DNA of 64,000 nucleotides from CAWUKT01 sp963923035 (GCA_963923035.1 CAWUKT010000016.1:32870-96869); one strand, 5' to 3'; positions 8,449 to 17,137 are shown, counted from the first letter of the stretch. Translations and numbers: made by a program. The notes: generated by a model not told the origin, from the letters alone.

Positions 8449-9618
8449 ATGAAGACCGATAAATATGCCAGCCGGGGCGTCTCGTCCGGCAAAGAAGAAG
8501 TCCACGCTGCCATCGCCGGCCTGAGCAAGGGCCTCTACCCCAACGCATTTTGCAAGATCGTCGAGGACCTCGTTGGAGGCGATCCCGACTACTGCAATAT
8601 CATGCACGCGGATGGCGCCGGGACCAAATCATCGTTGGCGTATGTGTACTGGCGGGAGACCGGCGACCTCGACGTCTGGAAGGGCATCGCCCAGGATGCC
8701 ATCGCGATGAACACCGACGACCTGATGTGCGTCGGCGCGACCAGTGGGATCCTCACCTCGAATACGGTGGGCCGGAACAAGTACAATGTGCCCGGCGAAG
8801 TCCTGAAGGCCCTCATTGAGGGCGGAGAGGAGTTCCTCGCCTTGCTGCGGGACCACGGCGTGGACATCCGCAGTACGGGCGGTGAGACGGCCGATGTGGG
8901 CGACCTGGTACGCACGATCATTGTAGATTCCACCGTCTTTTGTCGGATGCCCCGGGCCAAGGTCATCGAGAATGCCATTCGTCCCGGCGATGTCATCGTG
9001 GGATTCGCCAGCGACGGGCAGGCGAACTATGAGACCGCCTACAATGGCGGCATGGGCAGCAATGGCCTGACCAGCGCCCGCCACGACCTGTTCAACAAGA
9101 TTTACGCGGAGCGTTATCCCGAATCCGTTGACCCCAAAATGCCCTCAGACCTCGCCTATACCGGCCCATTTCAGGTCACCGACGTCGACGAGGTCCTGAA
9201 TATTCCCGTGGGAAAAATGGTCCTCAGCCCTACCCGGACCTATTTGCCCATCCTCGTTCCCATTTTCCAACACCACCGCTCCGCCATCCACGGCATCATC
9301 CACTGCTCCGGCGGCGCCCAAACCAAGTGCCTCAAGTTTGTCGACAACGTCCACATCATCAAAGACCACCTCTTCCCGACTCCCCGCTTATTTGACCTCA
9401 TCCAAACCCACAGCGGCACCTCCTGGGACGAAATGTACCGGGTCTTCAACATGGGGCATCGGTTGGAAATGTACGTGAAGGAAAGTGCGGCGGAAGAATT
9501 GATCGGAATTGCGGGAGAATTTGGGGTGAATGCGCAGGTGGTCGGACGGGTAGAAGCAGCGGAACAAAAGCAATTGACGATCCAGAGCGCGGCGGGAACC
9601 TTTACCTATTCTTCGTAA
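8449..9618 (+). CDS. purM: Phosphoribosylformylglycinamidine cyclo-ligase (AIR synthase)
   Basis: A 389-residue PurM-superfamily enzyme, the length and sequence type of the Bacteroidota PurM branch. It converts FGAM to AIR with ATP in purine synthesis. Motifs are HADGAGTKSSLA, the metal/ATP-binding MNTDDLMCVGA, IRSTGGETADVGDLVRTI, GDVIVGFASDGQANYET, and IIHCSGGAQTKCLKF near the C-terminus, with the FNMGHRLEMYV glycine/histidine segment. The start follows the strong terminator by 32 bp, so it has its own promoter. The last 17 bp overlap the end of the convergent lnt gene. Confidence 0.93.
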   Translation: MKTDKYASRGVSSGKEEVHAAIAGLSKGLYPNAFCKIVEDLVGGDPDYCNIMHADGAGTKSSLAYVYWRETGDLDVWKGIAQDAIAMNTDDLMCVGATSGILTSNTVGRNKYNVPGEVLKALIEGGEEFLALLRDHGVDIRSTGGETADVGDLVRTIIVDSTVFCRMPRAKVIENAIRPGDVIVGFASDGQANYETAYNGGMGSNGLTSARHDLFNKIYAERYPESVDPKMPSDLAYTGPFQVTDVDEVLNIPVGKMVLSPTRTYLPILVPIFQHHRSAIHGIIHCSGGAQTKCLKFVDNVHIIKDHLFPTPRLFDLIQTHSGTSWDEMYRVFNMGHRLEMYVKESAAEELIGIAGEFGVNAQVVGRVEAAEQKQLTIQSAAGTFTYSS

Positions 9619-11416
9619 ACTTCCCCAGATAGTACCAGGCTGCGGTCGCCAGCGAAATGAAGCAGGTCAGCCACAAAGCGAGGTGGCCCAGGAAATCCCC
9701 GTTGCGGGCGTAGAAGGTCGTGCCCTCGTGGAGTTCAATGGTCCGGTCCACCGTCGTCGGCTCCCACCACGACGTCTCGTCGTAGAAATTCCCGAAGGGA
9801 TCGGCAAACAGGGAACGGCCCGTATTCGCGGACCGCACCACCCAGCGACGGTTCTCGATCGCCCGCAACGCCGCAAAATGCGCGTGCTGGATATACCCAC
9901 TCGTATTCCCCCACCAACCATCGTTGGTGATAATCGCCAGGAAATCCGCGCCCCGCAGACTCGATTTCCGCACCAAATCTGAGAATTCACTCTCGTAACA
10001 GATCATCATCCCCACTTCCACGCCAGGAGCCACCTCCAGGTTTTTCAGGGAGTCTGGCAGGCCATAACCGCCCATCCCCGTCCCCAAATCCATATTGTAC
10101 TCCTTCAGGTCATGCAGCAATTCCAGGAAGGGCATGCGCTCCACCATAGGCACCAACTTCGATTTCTGGTAGCTCTCCGGCATTTTCCCCGGCCGCAAAA
10201 CCGTCGCACTGTTATAACTGTTCATCCACGTCCCCTGCACCGTCTGCCGCGCACTCAAAGGCGCTTCCTTCTCCGTCAAAAACATCCGATACTCCTCAAA
10301 ACCCGTCAAAACCGGCACGCCCAAGGTATCCGCGATGTCCCACAGCGGCCGCATGATGCGGTTTTGCCGCAAGCCAATCAGGTTGAAGCGGCGGGGAATC
10401 GCAGTTTCGGGCAGGACCACCAGGTCCACGCCGTCCAAGGAATCGGCCAGGATCAACTCCCGGAAATGCTGGATCTGCTCCTCTGGCGTGAAATAATTGT
10501 ACTTGAGATATGGATCGATATTGGGCTGGACAATCCGTACCGTCAATTCGCCGGTCGGTTGGAGGATGGGGCGGTTGGAATTCGTGAGAATGGGGTATAA
10601 AATCAGGGGCAAGGCCAGCCACAGGCCGGCCGAGATCGCAAAGCGGGGGACCCGCTGACGCTTGTGGTAGATATTCCGGTAGGCGCTGTAGATCAACACA
10701 TTGGCCACCAAAATGTGCATCGAGACGCCCAGGACGCCCGTCCATTCGGCGTATTGGATCATGGCCGGCCACGGGCTCAGCGCGTGGCCCAGCGTCAACC
10801 AGGACCAGCTCAGGTCCCAATTGAAGTGCAGGTATTCGAAGGCCAGCCAGAAGACCACGAGACTCGCCGCCGACCAAGTCGGCGTCAGGACGTGGCGGAT
10901 CCGCGAAAACAACTGGAACGGAATCGACATCAACGCCGGATTCAGCGCCACCGCCAAGATGCCCGCCGTGGCATTGACCAGGGCCTCCACAACCGTACTC
11001 GCACCCAAAGCCGTCATCACCAGCCAATAGCAGCAGCAACCGTTCCAGATGAGGAAAATGATATAGGTATAGCGGTAGAGCTGGGCGTTGCCGGAGATGA
11101 ATTTGCGGCGGTAGGAAAAGACCTTCAGGCCCCGGGTGGGGCGCCGCCAGATGAATTGGAGCGTGATCAGGCGCCACGAGACCGTGGCGAGCGACTTGAA
11201 CGGACGGAAAACCTTGTCCTCGGGCACCTTGATCGGCACCACATCCCGCTCAAACAGAATGAAGATCGGGACAAATGCAATGAAGATGAGGAAATGAAAG
11301 GGCAGCGGGGGAAATGAAGCCGCCAACAATACCGCGGTGAGCAAGACAATCCCGTAGGGCTTATGCCTTGCCAGCCAATACAACGACCATTTCGCCTTTG
11401 ACGGTACCATGCTCAA
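9602..11416 (-). CDS. lnt: Apolipoprotein N-acyltransferase
   Basis: A 604-residue inner-membrane enzyme that adds the third acyl chain to lipoproteins. The N-terminal half has six or more hydrophobic segments (IVLLTAVLLAASFPPLPFHFL and others). The C-terminal nitrilase-like domain has the Glu of LPETAIPRR, the Lys of YQKSKLVPMVERMP and the nucleophile C473 in MICYESEF, then ITNDGWWGNTSG and NRRWVVRSANTG. It is longer than E. coli Lnt (512 aa), with an insertion around residues 60-110. Its 5' end overlaps the 3' end of rsmI by 56 bp, so it is probably coupled in translation. It fits the many lipoproteins in this window. Confidence 0.93.
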   Translation of the reverse strand: MSMVPSKAKWSLYWLARHKPYGIVLLTAVLLAASFPPLPFHFLIFIAFVPIFILFERDVVPIKVPEDKVFRPFKSLATVSWRLITLQFIWRRPTRGLKVFSYRRKFISGNAQLYRYTYIIFLIWNGCCCYWLVMTALGASTVVEALVNATAGILAVALNPALMSIPFQLFSRIRHVLTPTWSAASLVVFWLAFEYLHFNWDLSWSWLTLGHALSPWPAMIQYAEWTGVLGVSMHILVANVLIYSAYRNIYHKRQRVPRFAISAGLWLALPLILYPILTNSNRPILQPTGELTVRIVQPNIDPYLKYNYFTPEEQIQHFRELILADSLDGVDLVVLPETAIPRRFNLIGLRQNRIMRPLWDIADTLGVPVLTGFEEYRMFLTEKEAPLSARQTVQGTWMNSYNSATVLRPGKMPESYQKSKLVPMVERMPFLELLHDLKEYNMDLGTGMGGYGLPDSLKNLEVAPGVEVGMMICYESEFSDLVRKSSLRGADFLAIITNDGWWGNTSGYIQHAHFAALRAIENRRWVVRSANTGRSLFADPFGNFYDETSWWEPTTVDRTIELHEGTTFYARNGDFLGHLALWLTCFISLATAAWYYLGKFTKNR

Positions 11417-12035
11417 AATGTTCCAGGACCTCTTTTACCGTGCCGCGGACATGCTCCTCATGCACCTTCGTCAACTCCCGCGCGACACTCACCTGCCGAT
11501 CCGATCCAAAGGAAGTTACAAAATCCCGCAGGGTTTTGAGCAATCGGTGGGGAGATTCGTAAAAAACCATGGTCCGCGTCTCCTCCGCCAAAAATTTCAA
11601 GCGGGTCTGCCGCCCCTTCTTCTGCGGCAGAAAGCCCTCAAACACAAAGCGGTCGCAGGGAATGCCACTCGCCACCAGCGCCGGCACAAAGGCCGTCGCC
11701 CCCGGCAGGGCCTCCACCGGGATCCCGCGGGCCACCGCCGCGCGCACCAACAAAAAGCCCGGATCTGAGATCCCCGGCGACCCCGCATCCGACGTCACCG
11801 CCAAGGTCAGGTCCTCCGACTCCACCCGGTCCAGCAACGGCTCCACCTTCTTGTGCTCATTGTGCAGGTGGAGCGACGTGAAGCGGGCTTCGATCCCGTG
11901 GTGGGCCAGCAACCGGCCCGTCGTCCGGGTATCCTCCGACGCCACGAGGTCCGCTTCCCGCAGGAGGCGCAGCGCCCGCAGGGTGATGTCTTCCAGGTTC
12001 CCGATCGGCGTCGGGATCAGATAAATCCTTGCCAT
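11361..12035 (-). CDS. rsmI: 16S rRNA (cytidine1402-2'-O)-methyltransferase
   Basis: A 224-residue tetrapyrrole-methylase-fold enzyme that 2'-O-methylates C1402 of 16S rRNA with SAM. Motifs are the N-terminal YLIPTPIGNLEDITLRAL, the EDTRTTGRLL block, VTSDAGSPGISDPG, the SAM-site PGATAFVPALVASG and the FEGFLPQKKGR segment, ending in ELTKVHEEHVRGT. The length is shorter than the E. coli protein (286 aa) because the C-terminal extension is missing, which is common in Bacteroidota. It lies between a lipoprotein gene 3 bp upstream and lnt, which it overlaps. Confidence 0.95.
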   Translation of the reverse strand: MARIYLIPTPIGNLEDITLRALRLLREADLVASEDTRTTGRLLAHHGIEARFTSLHLHNEHKKVEPLLDRVESEDLTLAVTSDAGSPGISDPGFLLVRAAVARGIPVEALPGATAFVPALVASGIPCDRFVFEGFLPQKKGRQTRLKFLAEETRTMVFYESPHRLLKTLRDFVTSFGSDRQVSVARELTKVHEEHVRGTVKEVLEHFEHGTVKGEMVVVLAGKA

Positions 12036-12038
12036 GAC

Positions 12039-12443
12039 TCAACCACAAACGACTCCGGCCTCTTTCAGGCGGCCCGAATCCGATTCAAAGAAAAATTCCA
12101 AAACGCAATAGACCGTGCCGTCTGGGATGGTTCCGTCGACACATTCGGCCCAGTAGTAGTAGCCGTAGACCTTGAGGCCGTTGCGGACCTGGGTGAATTC
12201 TGGTTCCCCGAGGCGGTCTTCGATCCCGTCGGGGCTCACCTGCGTCCCCTGGAACGCCTGGGCCAGGGCCGCGCCCATCTCATCGGTGCGCACGCCGTCG
12301 CAGCCCATCCGGTCGCTTTTCCATGCCTGGGCCCTTGCCTCCGTGGCCGGGTCCAGCTTGAGGCTCCGCGGGCGATTTTTACAGCTTGCCAGGAGCACGA
12401 TCACCCCGATCAGGAGCGCCCATTGTTCGATTTTTCTTCCCAT
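12039..12443 (-). CDS. Small lipoprotein of unknown function
   Basis: A 134-residue lipoprotein. A hydrophobic stretch ends in the lipobox LLASC (Cys near residue 21), followed by KNRPRSL. The mature part has two further conserved-looking features, DRMGCDG at about 45-50 and VYGYYYWAECVDGTIPDGTVYCVLEFFF near the middle (two Cys). I do not recognise the family. It is the first gene of a minus-strand group with rsmI (3 bp away) and lnt. A -7 box, TATTTTTG, ends 5 nt upstream of its ATG. Confidence 0.78.
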   Translation of the reverse strand: MGRKIEQWALLIGVIVLLASCKNRPRSLKLDPATEARAQAWKSDRMGCDGVRTDEMGAALAQAFQGTQVSPDGIEDRLGEPEFTQVRNGLKVYGYYYWAECVDGTIPDGTVYCVLEFFFESDSGRLKEAGVVCG

Positions 12444-12448
12444 TTGCC

Positions 12449-12456
12449 CAAAAATA
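12449..12456 (-). promoter_or_regulatory. -7 promoter box of the lipoprotein-rsmI-lnt group
   Basis: TATTTTTG on the minus strand fits the Bacteroidota -7 consensus TAnnTTTG and ends 5 nt before the ATG at 12443. Transcription would start at or next to the start codon. Confidence 0.5.
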
Positions 12457-12563
12457 CAAATAACTGACCATAGTCATATCCATCCTTGACGCTCAACATC
12501 TGGGATCTAAATCCCCTCGTGCATATTTGTTGCAAACAATAACCCAATACAATAGGAGTAGTC

Positions 12564-12839
12564 ATGAAAACTAATATCAGCATCTACGATAGCGCAATCC
12601 GCCTCTTCATCGCCATCATCTTCGGCGGAATCTGTGGAGCCTTTGGCTGGGCCATCGGTGTACTGGCCGTCTACCCCGTCGTGACTGCATTGACAGCCTT
12701 CGACCCCATCTACAAGCTCCTTGGCTACTCGACCTCCACCATGGAAGAGCATCACAATGAGCCGGCCAACAAAAAGCCCCAAATCAAATCGGTACGTCCC
12801 AAGATGCAACCGATTCAGGGCATCAAAAAGTCGGCTTAA
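12564..12839 (+). CDS. DUF2892 (YgaP-type transmembrane domain) family protein
   Basis: A 91-residue membrane protein. Residues about 9-50 contain two hydrophobic segments (RLFIAIIFGGICGAFGWAIG and VLAVYPVVTALTAF), followed by FDPIYKLLGYST. This reproduces the DUF2892 pattern of two helices and a CPLYxLLGxxT-like end, except that the Cys is Asp here. The tail (about 55-91) is charged, with HHNEPANKK and several Lys, and probably faces the cytoplasm. The function is unknown; relatives include the membrane part of the YgaP rhodanese. An AGGAG sits 5 nt before the ATG, one of the few Shine-Dalgarno-like sites here. A terminator follows. Confidence 0.82.
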   Translation: MKTNISIYDSAIRLFIAIIFGGICGAFGWAIGVLAVYPVVTALTAFDPIYKLLGYSTSTMEEHHNEPANKKPQIKSVRPKMQPIQGIKKSA

Positions 12840-12886
12840 CAAAATAAATAGTGTTTAAAGTTGATTTAGGTAATTTGATTTCTCAT

Positions 12887-12923
12887 TCCCCGGAGAGGGC
12901 TTCTTCTCCGGGGATTCTTTTTT
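12887..12923 (+). terminator. Rho-independent terminator after the DUF2892 gene
   Basis: A 10-bp stem, TCCCCGGAGA / TCTCCGGGGA, with an 8-nt loop, is followed by TTCTTTTTT. Confidence 0.9.
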
Positions 12924-13252
12924 AGGTCATTTTTAATAGGGGGAATCCCCTCCACGTGGCCACGGGAGGGGACCGCGCTATCCGCACTCAATCCCGCCGC
13001 CTCCAGGCCGGGGATTTCAGACAATTGCTCCTATCGCTTTCCCCTTGGGTCGACCTTTCTCTCCCCTTTTCCCGTCCCTATTTCCTCCTTTCCAGCTGTA
13101 AACAAGGCCCTTTTTCCCCGTTCATTTTCCATTCTCTCCCCCCTCTATTCTCCATCTCCCTTCCCCCTTCAATCCGCGTCTCCCATTTGCCCCCATTCCA
13201 CTATTTTTTTCTTAACTTGCACGCTGATTTAAACCATGTAGCTTAATTAATA
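12924..13252. other. Intergenic stretch with a pyrimidine-rich tract upstream of efp
   Basis: There is no convincing gene. From about 13030 to 13200 the plus strand is nearly all C and T, in runs such as CTCTCCCCTTTTCCC and CTCCATCTCCCTTCCCCC. Similar tracts occur at about 29,820-29,980 and 35,215-35,300. The last 40 bp before efp are AT-rich and probably hold its promoter, but no clear box stands out. Confidence 0.6.
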
Positions 13253-13819
13253 ATGGGTTCTACTTCTGATATTCGTAAAGGTCTTACCATCCGCTTCAAC
13301 CACGATATCTACTCCATCGTAGAGTTTTTGCACGTGAAGCCCGGTAAAGGTGCCGCATTCGTCCGCACCAAACTCAAGTCCCTTACCACCGGAAAAGTGC
13401 TGGACAATACCTTCCCCACCAGCGCCAAACTTGAAATTGTACGGGTGGAACGTCGGTCCTACCAGTACCTCTACCGCGAAGGCGATAGCTTCGTCATGAT
13501 GGAAGAAGAGACGTACGAGCAAATTCCGGTTCACGAAGACAAAATCCCGAATCACCAGTTGATCAAAGAGGGAGACAAGGTGGAGATTCTCTTCAATACC
13601 GAAGACGACAATATCCTGTCGGTCGACTTGCCCCAAACGGTCGTTCTGGAGATCACCTACACGGAACCTGGTATCAAGGGCGATACCGCTACCAACACGC
13701 TTAAACCAGCAACCGTTGAGACGGGCGCTGAAATCCGCGTTCCCCTGTTCATCAATACCGGAGACTTTGTCAAGGTGGACACTTCCTCCGGTTCTTACAT
13801 GGAACGTGTCAAAAAATAA
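13253..13819 (+). CDS. efp: Translation elongation factor P
   Basis: A 188-residue EF-P, the standard length. It enters the ribosomal E site and relieves stalling at proline runs. The N-terminal KOW-like domain has the loop HVKPGKGAAFVRTKLK, where K32 is the position modified in many bacteria. OB domains follow, with the EGDSFVMMEEETYEQ and PQTVVLEITYTEPG segments, and the C-terminal ETGAEIRVPLFINTGDFVKVDT is typical. accB starts 26 bp downstream, so efp-accB-accC is likely one transcript, an arrangement common in Bacteroidota. Confidence 0.97.
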   Translation: MGSTSDIRKGLTIRFNHDIYSIVEFLHVKPGKGAAFVRTKLKSLTTGKVLDNTFPTSAKLEIVRVERRSYQYLYREGDSFVMMEEETYEQIPVHEDKIPNHQLIKEGDKVEILFNTEDDNILSVDLPQTVVLEITYTEPGIKGDTATNTLKPATVETGAEIRVPLFINTGDFVKVDTSSGSYMERVKK

Positions 13820-13845
13820 TTTCCGAAACCAAAACCGAATCCCCC

Positions 13846-14358
13846 ATGGACGTTAAAGAAATTCAGGACCTCCTGAAGCTGATCAATAAATCCAATTTGA
13901 CGGACGTCGAAATTGAGCAAAAAGATTTCAAACTCCGGGTTCAGCGTCGTTTGCCGGAAAATGTAACCTACAACATGGTTCAGCCTTCCCAGCCCCTGGT
14001 CCAACCTGTACAGCCCATGGCTGCTGCCCAACCGGTTGCCGCGGCTCCCGTGGAAGAAAAAGCTGCCCCTCAGAAAGCGGCTCCCAAGGAAGAGGCCAAG
14101 GAAGAGCCTGCTGCCAACCTCAAAGAAATCAAGGCCCCGATCATCGGGACCTTCTACCGTTCTCCCTCCCCGGATAAGGGTCCCTTCGTCAAGGTCGGAG
14201 ACATGGTTTCCAAAGGCCAGGTGCTCTGCATCATCGAGGCCATGAAACTCTTCAACGAAATCGAATCCGATTTCAGCGGTAAGATCGTCAAGGTCCTCGC
14301 CGAGAACGCCCAGCCGGTTGAGTACGATCAGCCGCTTTTCCTCATTGAAGTAGTATAA
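13846..14358 (+). CDS. accB: Acetyl-CoA carboxylase biotin carboxyl carrier protein
   Basis: A 170-residue BCCP. Residues 1-40 are the conserved helical start (MDVKEIQDLLKLINKSNLTDVE is shared in kind with AccB). A flexible Ala/Pro/Lys/Glu-rich linker spans about 45-95. The C-terminal biotinyl domain contains EAMKLFNEIES with biotinylated K134, framed by GTFYRSPSPDKGPFVKVGD. The biotinylated arm carries CO2 between AccC and the carboxyltransferase in fatty acid synthesis. It lies 26 bp after efp and 14 bp before accC. Confidence 0.96.
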   Translation: MDVKEIQDLLKLINKSNLTDVEIEQKDFKLRVQRRLPENVTYNMVQPSQPLVQPVQPMAAAQPVAAAPVEEKAAPQKAAPKEEAKEEPAANLKEIKAPIIGTFYRSPSPDKGPFVKVGDMVSKGQVLCIIEAMKLFNEIESDFSGKIVKVLAENAQPVEYDQPLFLIEVV

Positions 14359-14372
14359 TTAACCTCACTGCC

Positions 14373-15737
14373 TTGTTTAATAAGATACTCATAGCGAACC
14401 GGGGCGAAATCGCCCTACGGATTCAGCGCACCTGTCGGGAAATGGGCATCAAGTGTGTGGCGGTGTATTCTTCCGCTGACAAAGATAGCCTCCACGTCCG
14501 CTTCGCAGACGAAGCTGTCTGCATTGGTCCGGCTGCTTCCAAAGACAGTTACCTCTCCATCCCCAATATCATCGCCGCCGCCGAGATCACCGGCGTCGAC
14601 GCCATCCACCCTGGCTACGGCTTCCTCAGCGAAAACGCTGAATTCGCCCAGGTCTGCTCGGATTACGGCATCAAGTTCATTGGGCCGTCTCCCGAAGCCA
14701 TCAATGGCATGGGCGACAAGTCCAGTGCAAAAGCCACCATGAAGAAGGCCGGGGTACCGGTCGTTCCGGGTTCGGACGGGCTGCTGCGCGACCTCGACCA
14801 CGCGAAAAAGGTTGCGGCCAAGATCGGATATCCGGTCATGATGAAGGCCACCGCTGGCGGTGGAGGTAAAGGCATGCGCATTATCTGGGAAGATGCCGAG
14901 CTCGAAGGAGCCTGGGAATCGGCCCGTCGGGAGGCCGCTGCTTCCTTCGGCAACGATGGCATGTACATGGAGAAGTTCATCGAACAGCCCCGCCACATCG
15001 AAATCCAGGTCATCGGCGACCAATACGGCAACGTATCCCACCTCTCCGAGCGGGATTGTACCATCCAGCGTCGTCACCAGAAGCTCGTCGAGGAAAGCCC
15101 CTCGCCGGCTCCCTTCATGACCCACAAGCTCCGCAAGAAAATGGGCGATGCCGCCGTCAAAGCGGCCAAGTCCGTGAACTACGAAGGCGCGGGCACGGTA
15201 GAATTCATCGTTGACAAGAACGGGAAGTTCTACTTCATGGAGATGAATACCCGGATCCAGGTCGAGCACCCGGTGACGGAAGAAGTCTTCAACTATGACC
15301 TGATCAAGGAGCAGATCAAGGTCGCAGCGGGCATCGAAGTCAGTGGCAACCACTACTTCCCCGGCGAAATCCACTCCATGGAGGTTCGGATCAACGCCGA
15401 GGACGCCTACCACAACTTCCGTCCTTCCCCCGGACGCATCGATCAGTACCACCGCCCCGGCGGCCACGGTATCCGCGTCGATTCGCACGTCTTCGCCGGT
15501 TACGTCATCCCTCCGTTCTACGATTCCATGATCGGAAAGCTCATCGTGACGGCCCGGACCCGCGAAGAAGTCATCGCCAAAATGCAACGCGCCCTCGAAG
15601 AGTTCATCATCGAAGGCGTTGAAACCACCATTCCTTTCCACCAAAAGCTCATGGAAGACGAAGTGTTCCGGAGCGGCGACTACTCGACCAAGTATTTGGA
15701 AGAGAGCGAGTTCATGGAAAAGAAAATGGTCCGCTAA
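14373..15737 (+). CDS. accC: Acetyl-CoA carboxylase biotin carboxylase subunit
   Basis: A 454-residue biotin carboxylase with an ATP-grasp fold. The N-terminal FNKILIANRGEIALRI, IHPGYGFLSENAEFA, the glycine-rich ATP lid KATAGGGGKGMRI, ERDCTIQRRHQKLVEE and the catalytic region MEMNTRIQVEHPVTEEV are all present. The start codon is TTG at 14373. No ATG fits, because translation upstream would run into the end of accB, and this start gives the normal N-terminus. It carboxylates the biotin on AccB using ATP and bicarbonate. A strong terminator follows. Confidence 0.96.
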   Translation: MFNKILIANRGEIALRIQRTCREMGIKCVAVYSSADKDSLHVRFADEAVCIGPAASKDSYLSIPNIIAAAEITGVDAIHPGYGFLSENAEFAQVCSDYGIKFIGPSPEAINGMGDKSSAKATMKKAGVPVVPGSDGLLRDLDHAKKVAAKIGYPVMMKATAGGGGKGMRIIWEDAELEGAWESARREAAASFGNDGMYMEKFIEQPRHIEIQVIGDQYGNVSHLSERDCTIQRRHQKLVEESPSPAPFMTHKLRKKMGDAAVKAAKSVNYEGAGTVEFIVDKNGKFYFMEMNTRIQVEHPVTEEVFNYDLIKEQIKVAAGIEVSGNHYFPGEIHSMEVRINAEDAYHNFRPSPGRIDQYHRPGGHGIRVDSHVFAGYVIPPFYDSMIGKLIVTARTREEVIAKMQRALEEFIIEGVETTIPFHQKLMEDEVFRSGDYSTKYLEESEFMEKKMVR

Positions 15738-15759
15738 GGAATACACATTCAACAATATG

Positions 15760-15797
15760 CCCCCTTTCGCCCGGTGCGAAAGGGGGTTTGTTTTTTT
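15760..15797 (+). terminator. Bidirectional-looking terminator between accC and the NmrA gene
   Basis: A perfect 11-bp stem, CCCCCTTTCGC / GCGAAAGGGGG, with loop CCGGT, is followed by TTTGTTTTTTT on the plus strand. The convergent NmrA gene ends at 15796, inside the T run. Confidence 0.92.
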
Positions 15798-16647
15798 AGG
15801 CCTGCTCGGGAACCAGTTGATCCTGAACAAATGCCCGGAAGGATGTCGCGGGCTTGCCCGTCAGCCGGGTGAAGTCCGGCGATACGGGGGCAGCCATGCC
15901 TTCCCGCAGGATGAAATAGACGGCCTTCAATTGCTGGATGGCCGGCTCCGGCAACTGGTACTGGCGGAGCTGGGCCTCGTACTCGGCTTCCGTCGGGTTC
16001 AGGTAGCGGGTCGGACGACCGGTTACTTCGCTCAGGATGGCGGCAATCTCGGTCTGATCGAGCGCTTCCGGCCCGGTCAGGTCGTAGGCCTGCCCGATGG
16101 CATCGGGGCTTTGGAAGGCGGCCCAGGTGGCTTCGGCGATGTCCTTGACATCCACATAACTGGCCTTGGCGTCGCTGGCCGGCAGGAAGATGACTCCGTT
16201 GAGGGTGGCCTCGCGGTCGTAGGTCAGGTAGTTCTGGCTGTAAAAATTGGGGCGCAGAAGGGTATAGGCGATGCCCGATTCCATCAGGGCCTGCTCGATG
16301 GCGAAGTGTTCGCTTTCGGGATTGTACTGGGTGCCCATCGCGGTGGAAAGTACGATGTGCCGGACGCCGGCTTGGCCGGCGGCCTCGATCAAGCGCCCGA
16401 AGGCTTCGGGTGCCTCTTCGAAGAACGGCGGCGTGATCATGAACACCCGGTCGATCCCGCCGAAGGCGGGGCCATAGCTTTCCGGCTGGCTGTAATCGAG
16501 CCAGCGCTTTTCCACTTCGGCTCCAAAATCAGCTTTGTCCAGGTTGCGGACCCCGGCGGATACCCGTACATTTTCTTCTTTCAAACGGTCAATGACGGCC
16601 TTGCCTACGGTGCCAGTGGCACCGAGGACCAAAATATGATCACTCAT
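15796..16647 (-). CDS. NmrA-family NAD(P)-binding protein
   Basis: A 283-residue atypical short-chain dehydrogenase with the glycine-rich NAD(P) loop LVLGATGTVGKAV right at the N-terminus. Later motifs are FMITPPFFEEAPEAFGRLIEAA, VRHIVLSTAMG, YTLLRPNFYSQN and YVDVKDIAEATWAA, as in the NmrA/QOR2/YtfG group. It may be a redox-sensing regulator or a quinone/NAD(P)H oxidoreductase; there is no classical YxxxK catalytic pair. The start at 16647 puts the Rossmann loop at residue 9. It is divergent from an HxlR regulator, a common pairing, and is probably controlled by it. Confidence 0.88.
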   Translation of the reverse strand: MSDHILVLGATGTVGKAVIDRLKEENVRVSAGVRNLDKADFGAEVEKRWLDYSQPESYGPAFGGIDRVFMITPPFFEEAPEAFGRLIEAAGQAGVRHIVLSTAMGTQYNPESEHFAIEQALMESGIAYTLLRPNFYSQNYLTYDREATLNGVIFLPASDAKASYVDVKDIAEATWAAFQSPDAIGQAYDLTGPEALDQTEIAAILSEVTGRPTRYLNPTEAEYEAQLRQYQLPEPAIQQLKAVYFILREGMAAPVSPDFTRLTGKPATSFRAFVQDQLVPEQA

Positions 16648-16723
16648 AAAACGTGTTGTTAAGGGTTGAAAATCTATGTCTGTGCTACGAATCTCAGGCT
16701 TGCCCTTCGTTTTTTCAAGTAGT

Positions 16724-16745
16724 TTACTTATTGTTACATAGTAAC
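16724..16745. promoter_or_regulatory. Candidate HxlR operator between the divergent NmrA and HxlR genes
   Basis: The perfect palindrome GTTAC-ATA-GTAAC lies at 16733-16745, with an outer pair TTACT (16724-16728) and AGTAA (16740-16744). It sits 18 bp before the HxlR ATG and about 75 bp before the NmrA start. HxlR proteins bind as dimers to such repeats; that this one does is inferred. Confidence 0.5.
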
Positions 16746-16762
16746 CAAAAGGAGACTTTTTG

Positions 16763-17137
16763 ATGGGAAACGATTTTGACCGCAAACTTTTTGACCGGGA
16801 TTCTTGCCCTGTCGCTTCCACCATGTCCCTGATCGGGGGAAAATGGAAGCTGGTGATCTTGTATGCGATCTACGGCGGGATCAACCGATTCGGCGCGATC
16901 CGCAAGGAGATCCCCGGACTGTCCAAGAAGATGCTGACCAAGGAACTGCGGGAGCTGGAGCACGATGGTCTGATCGAGCGGATCGTTTTCCCCGAAATTC
17001 CTCCCCACGTCGAGTACAAATTGACCGCCAAAGGCGCTTCGCTGGAAAAGGTCACCGATGCCCTCCGCGACTGGGGAGCGGAATGGCTGATGGAGAAGGA
17101 CGAAGCGACGGTGGTGGAAATGGAAAAAGCGGGGTGA
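16763..17137 (+). CDS. HxlR-family winged-helix transcriptional regulator
   Basis: A 124-residue HxlR/MarR-like regulator. Motifs are DSCPVASTMSLIGGKWKLVIL (residues about 14-34, with the conserved Cys that serves redox sensing in relatives such as YodB and HypR), GINRFGAIRKEIPGLSKKMLTKELRELEHDGLI for the recognition helix, and the wing region PPHVEYKLTAKGASL. The ATG at 16763 has AAAGGAG about 7 nt upstream; a TTG one codon earlier is less likely. The divergent NmrA gene is its probable target. The inducer is unknown, but quinones or electrophiles are plausible from the family. Confidence 0.92.
   Translation: MGNDFDRKLFDRDSCPVASTMSLIGGKWKLVILYAIYGGINRFGAIRKEIPGLSKKMLTKELRELEHDGLIERIVFPEIPPHVEYKLTAKGASLEKVTDALRDWGAEWLMEKDEATVVEMEKAG

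Noticed and set aside
6406..8607. 733-codon minus-strand frame opposite the PorE-like gene
   Set aside because: It is antisense to a clear multi-domain protein and runs through the terminator and into purM.
11361..11416. Frameshift or sequencing error at the rsmI/lnt junction
   Set aside because: The 56-bp overlap keeps both frames intact with normal ends, so it is a real gene overlap.
12956..13246. 96-codon frame upstream of efp
   Set aside because: It is made by the pyrimidine-rich tract (Pro/Ser/Leu/Phe-rich) and overlaps the efp promoter area.
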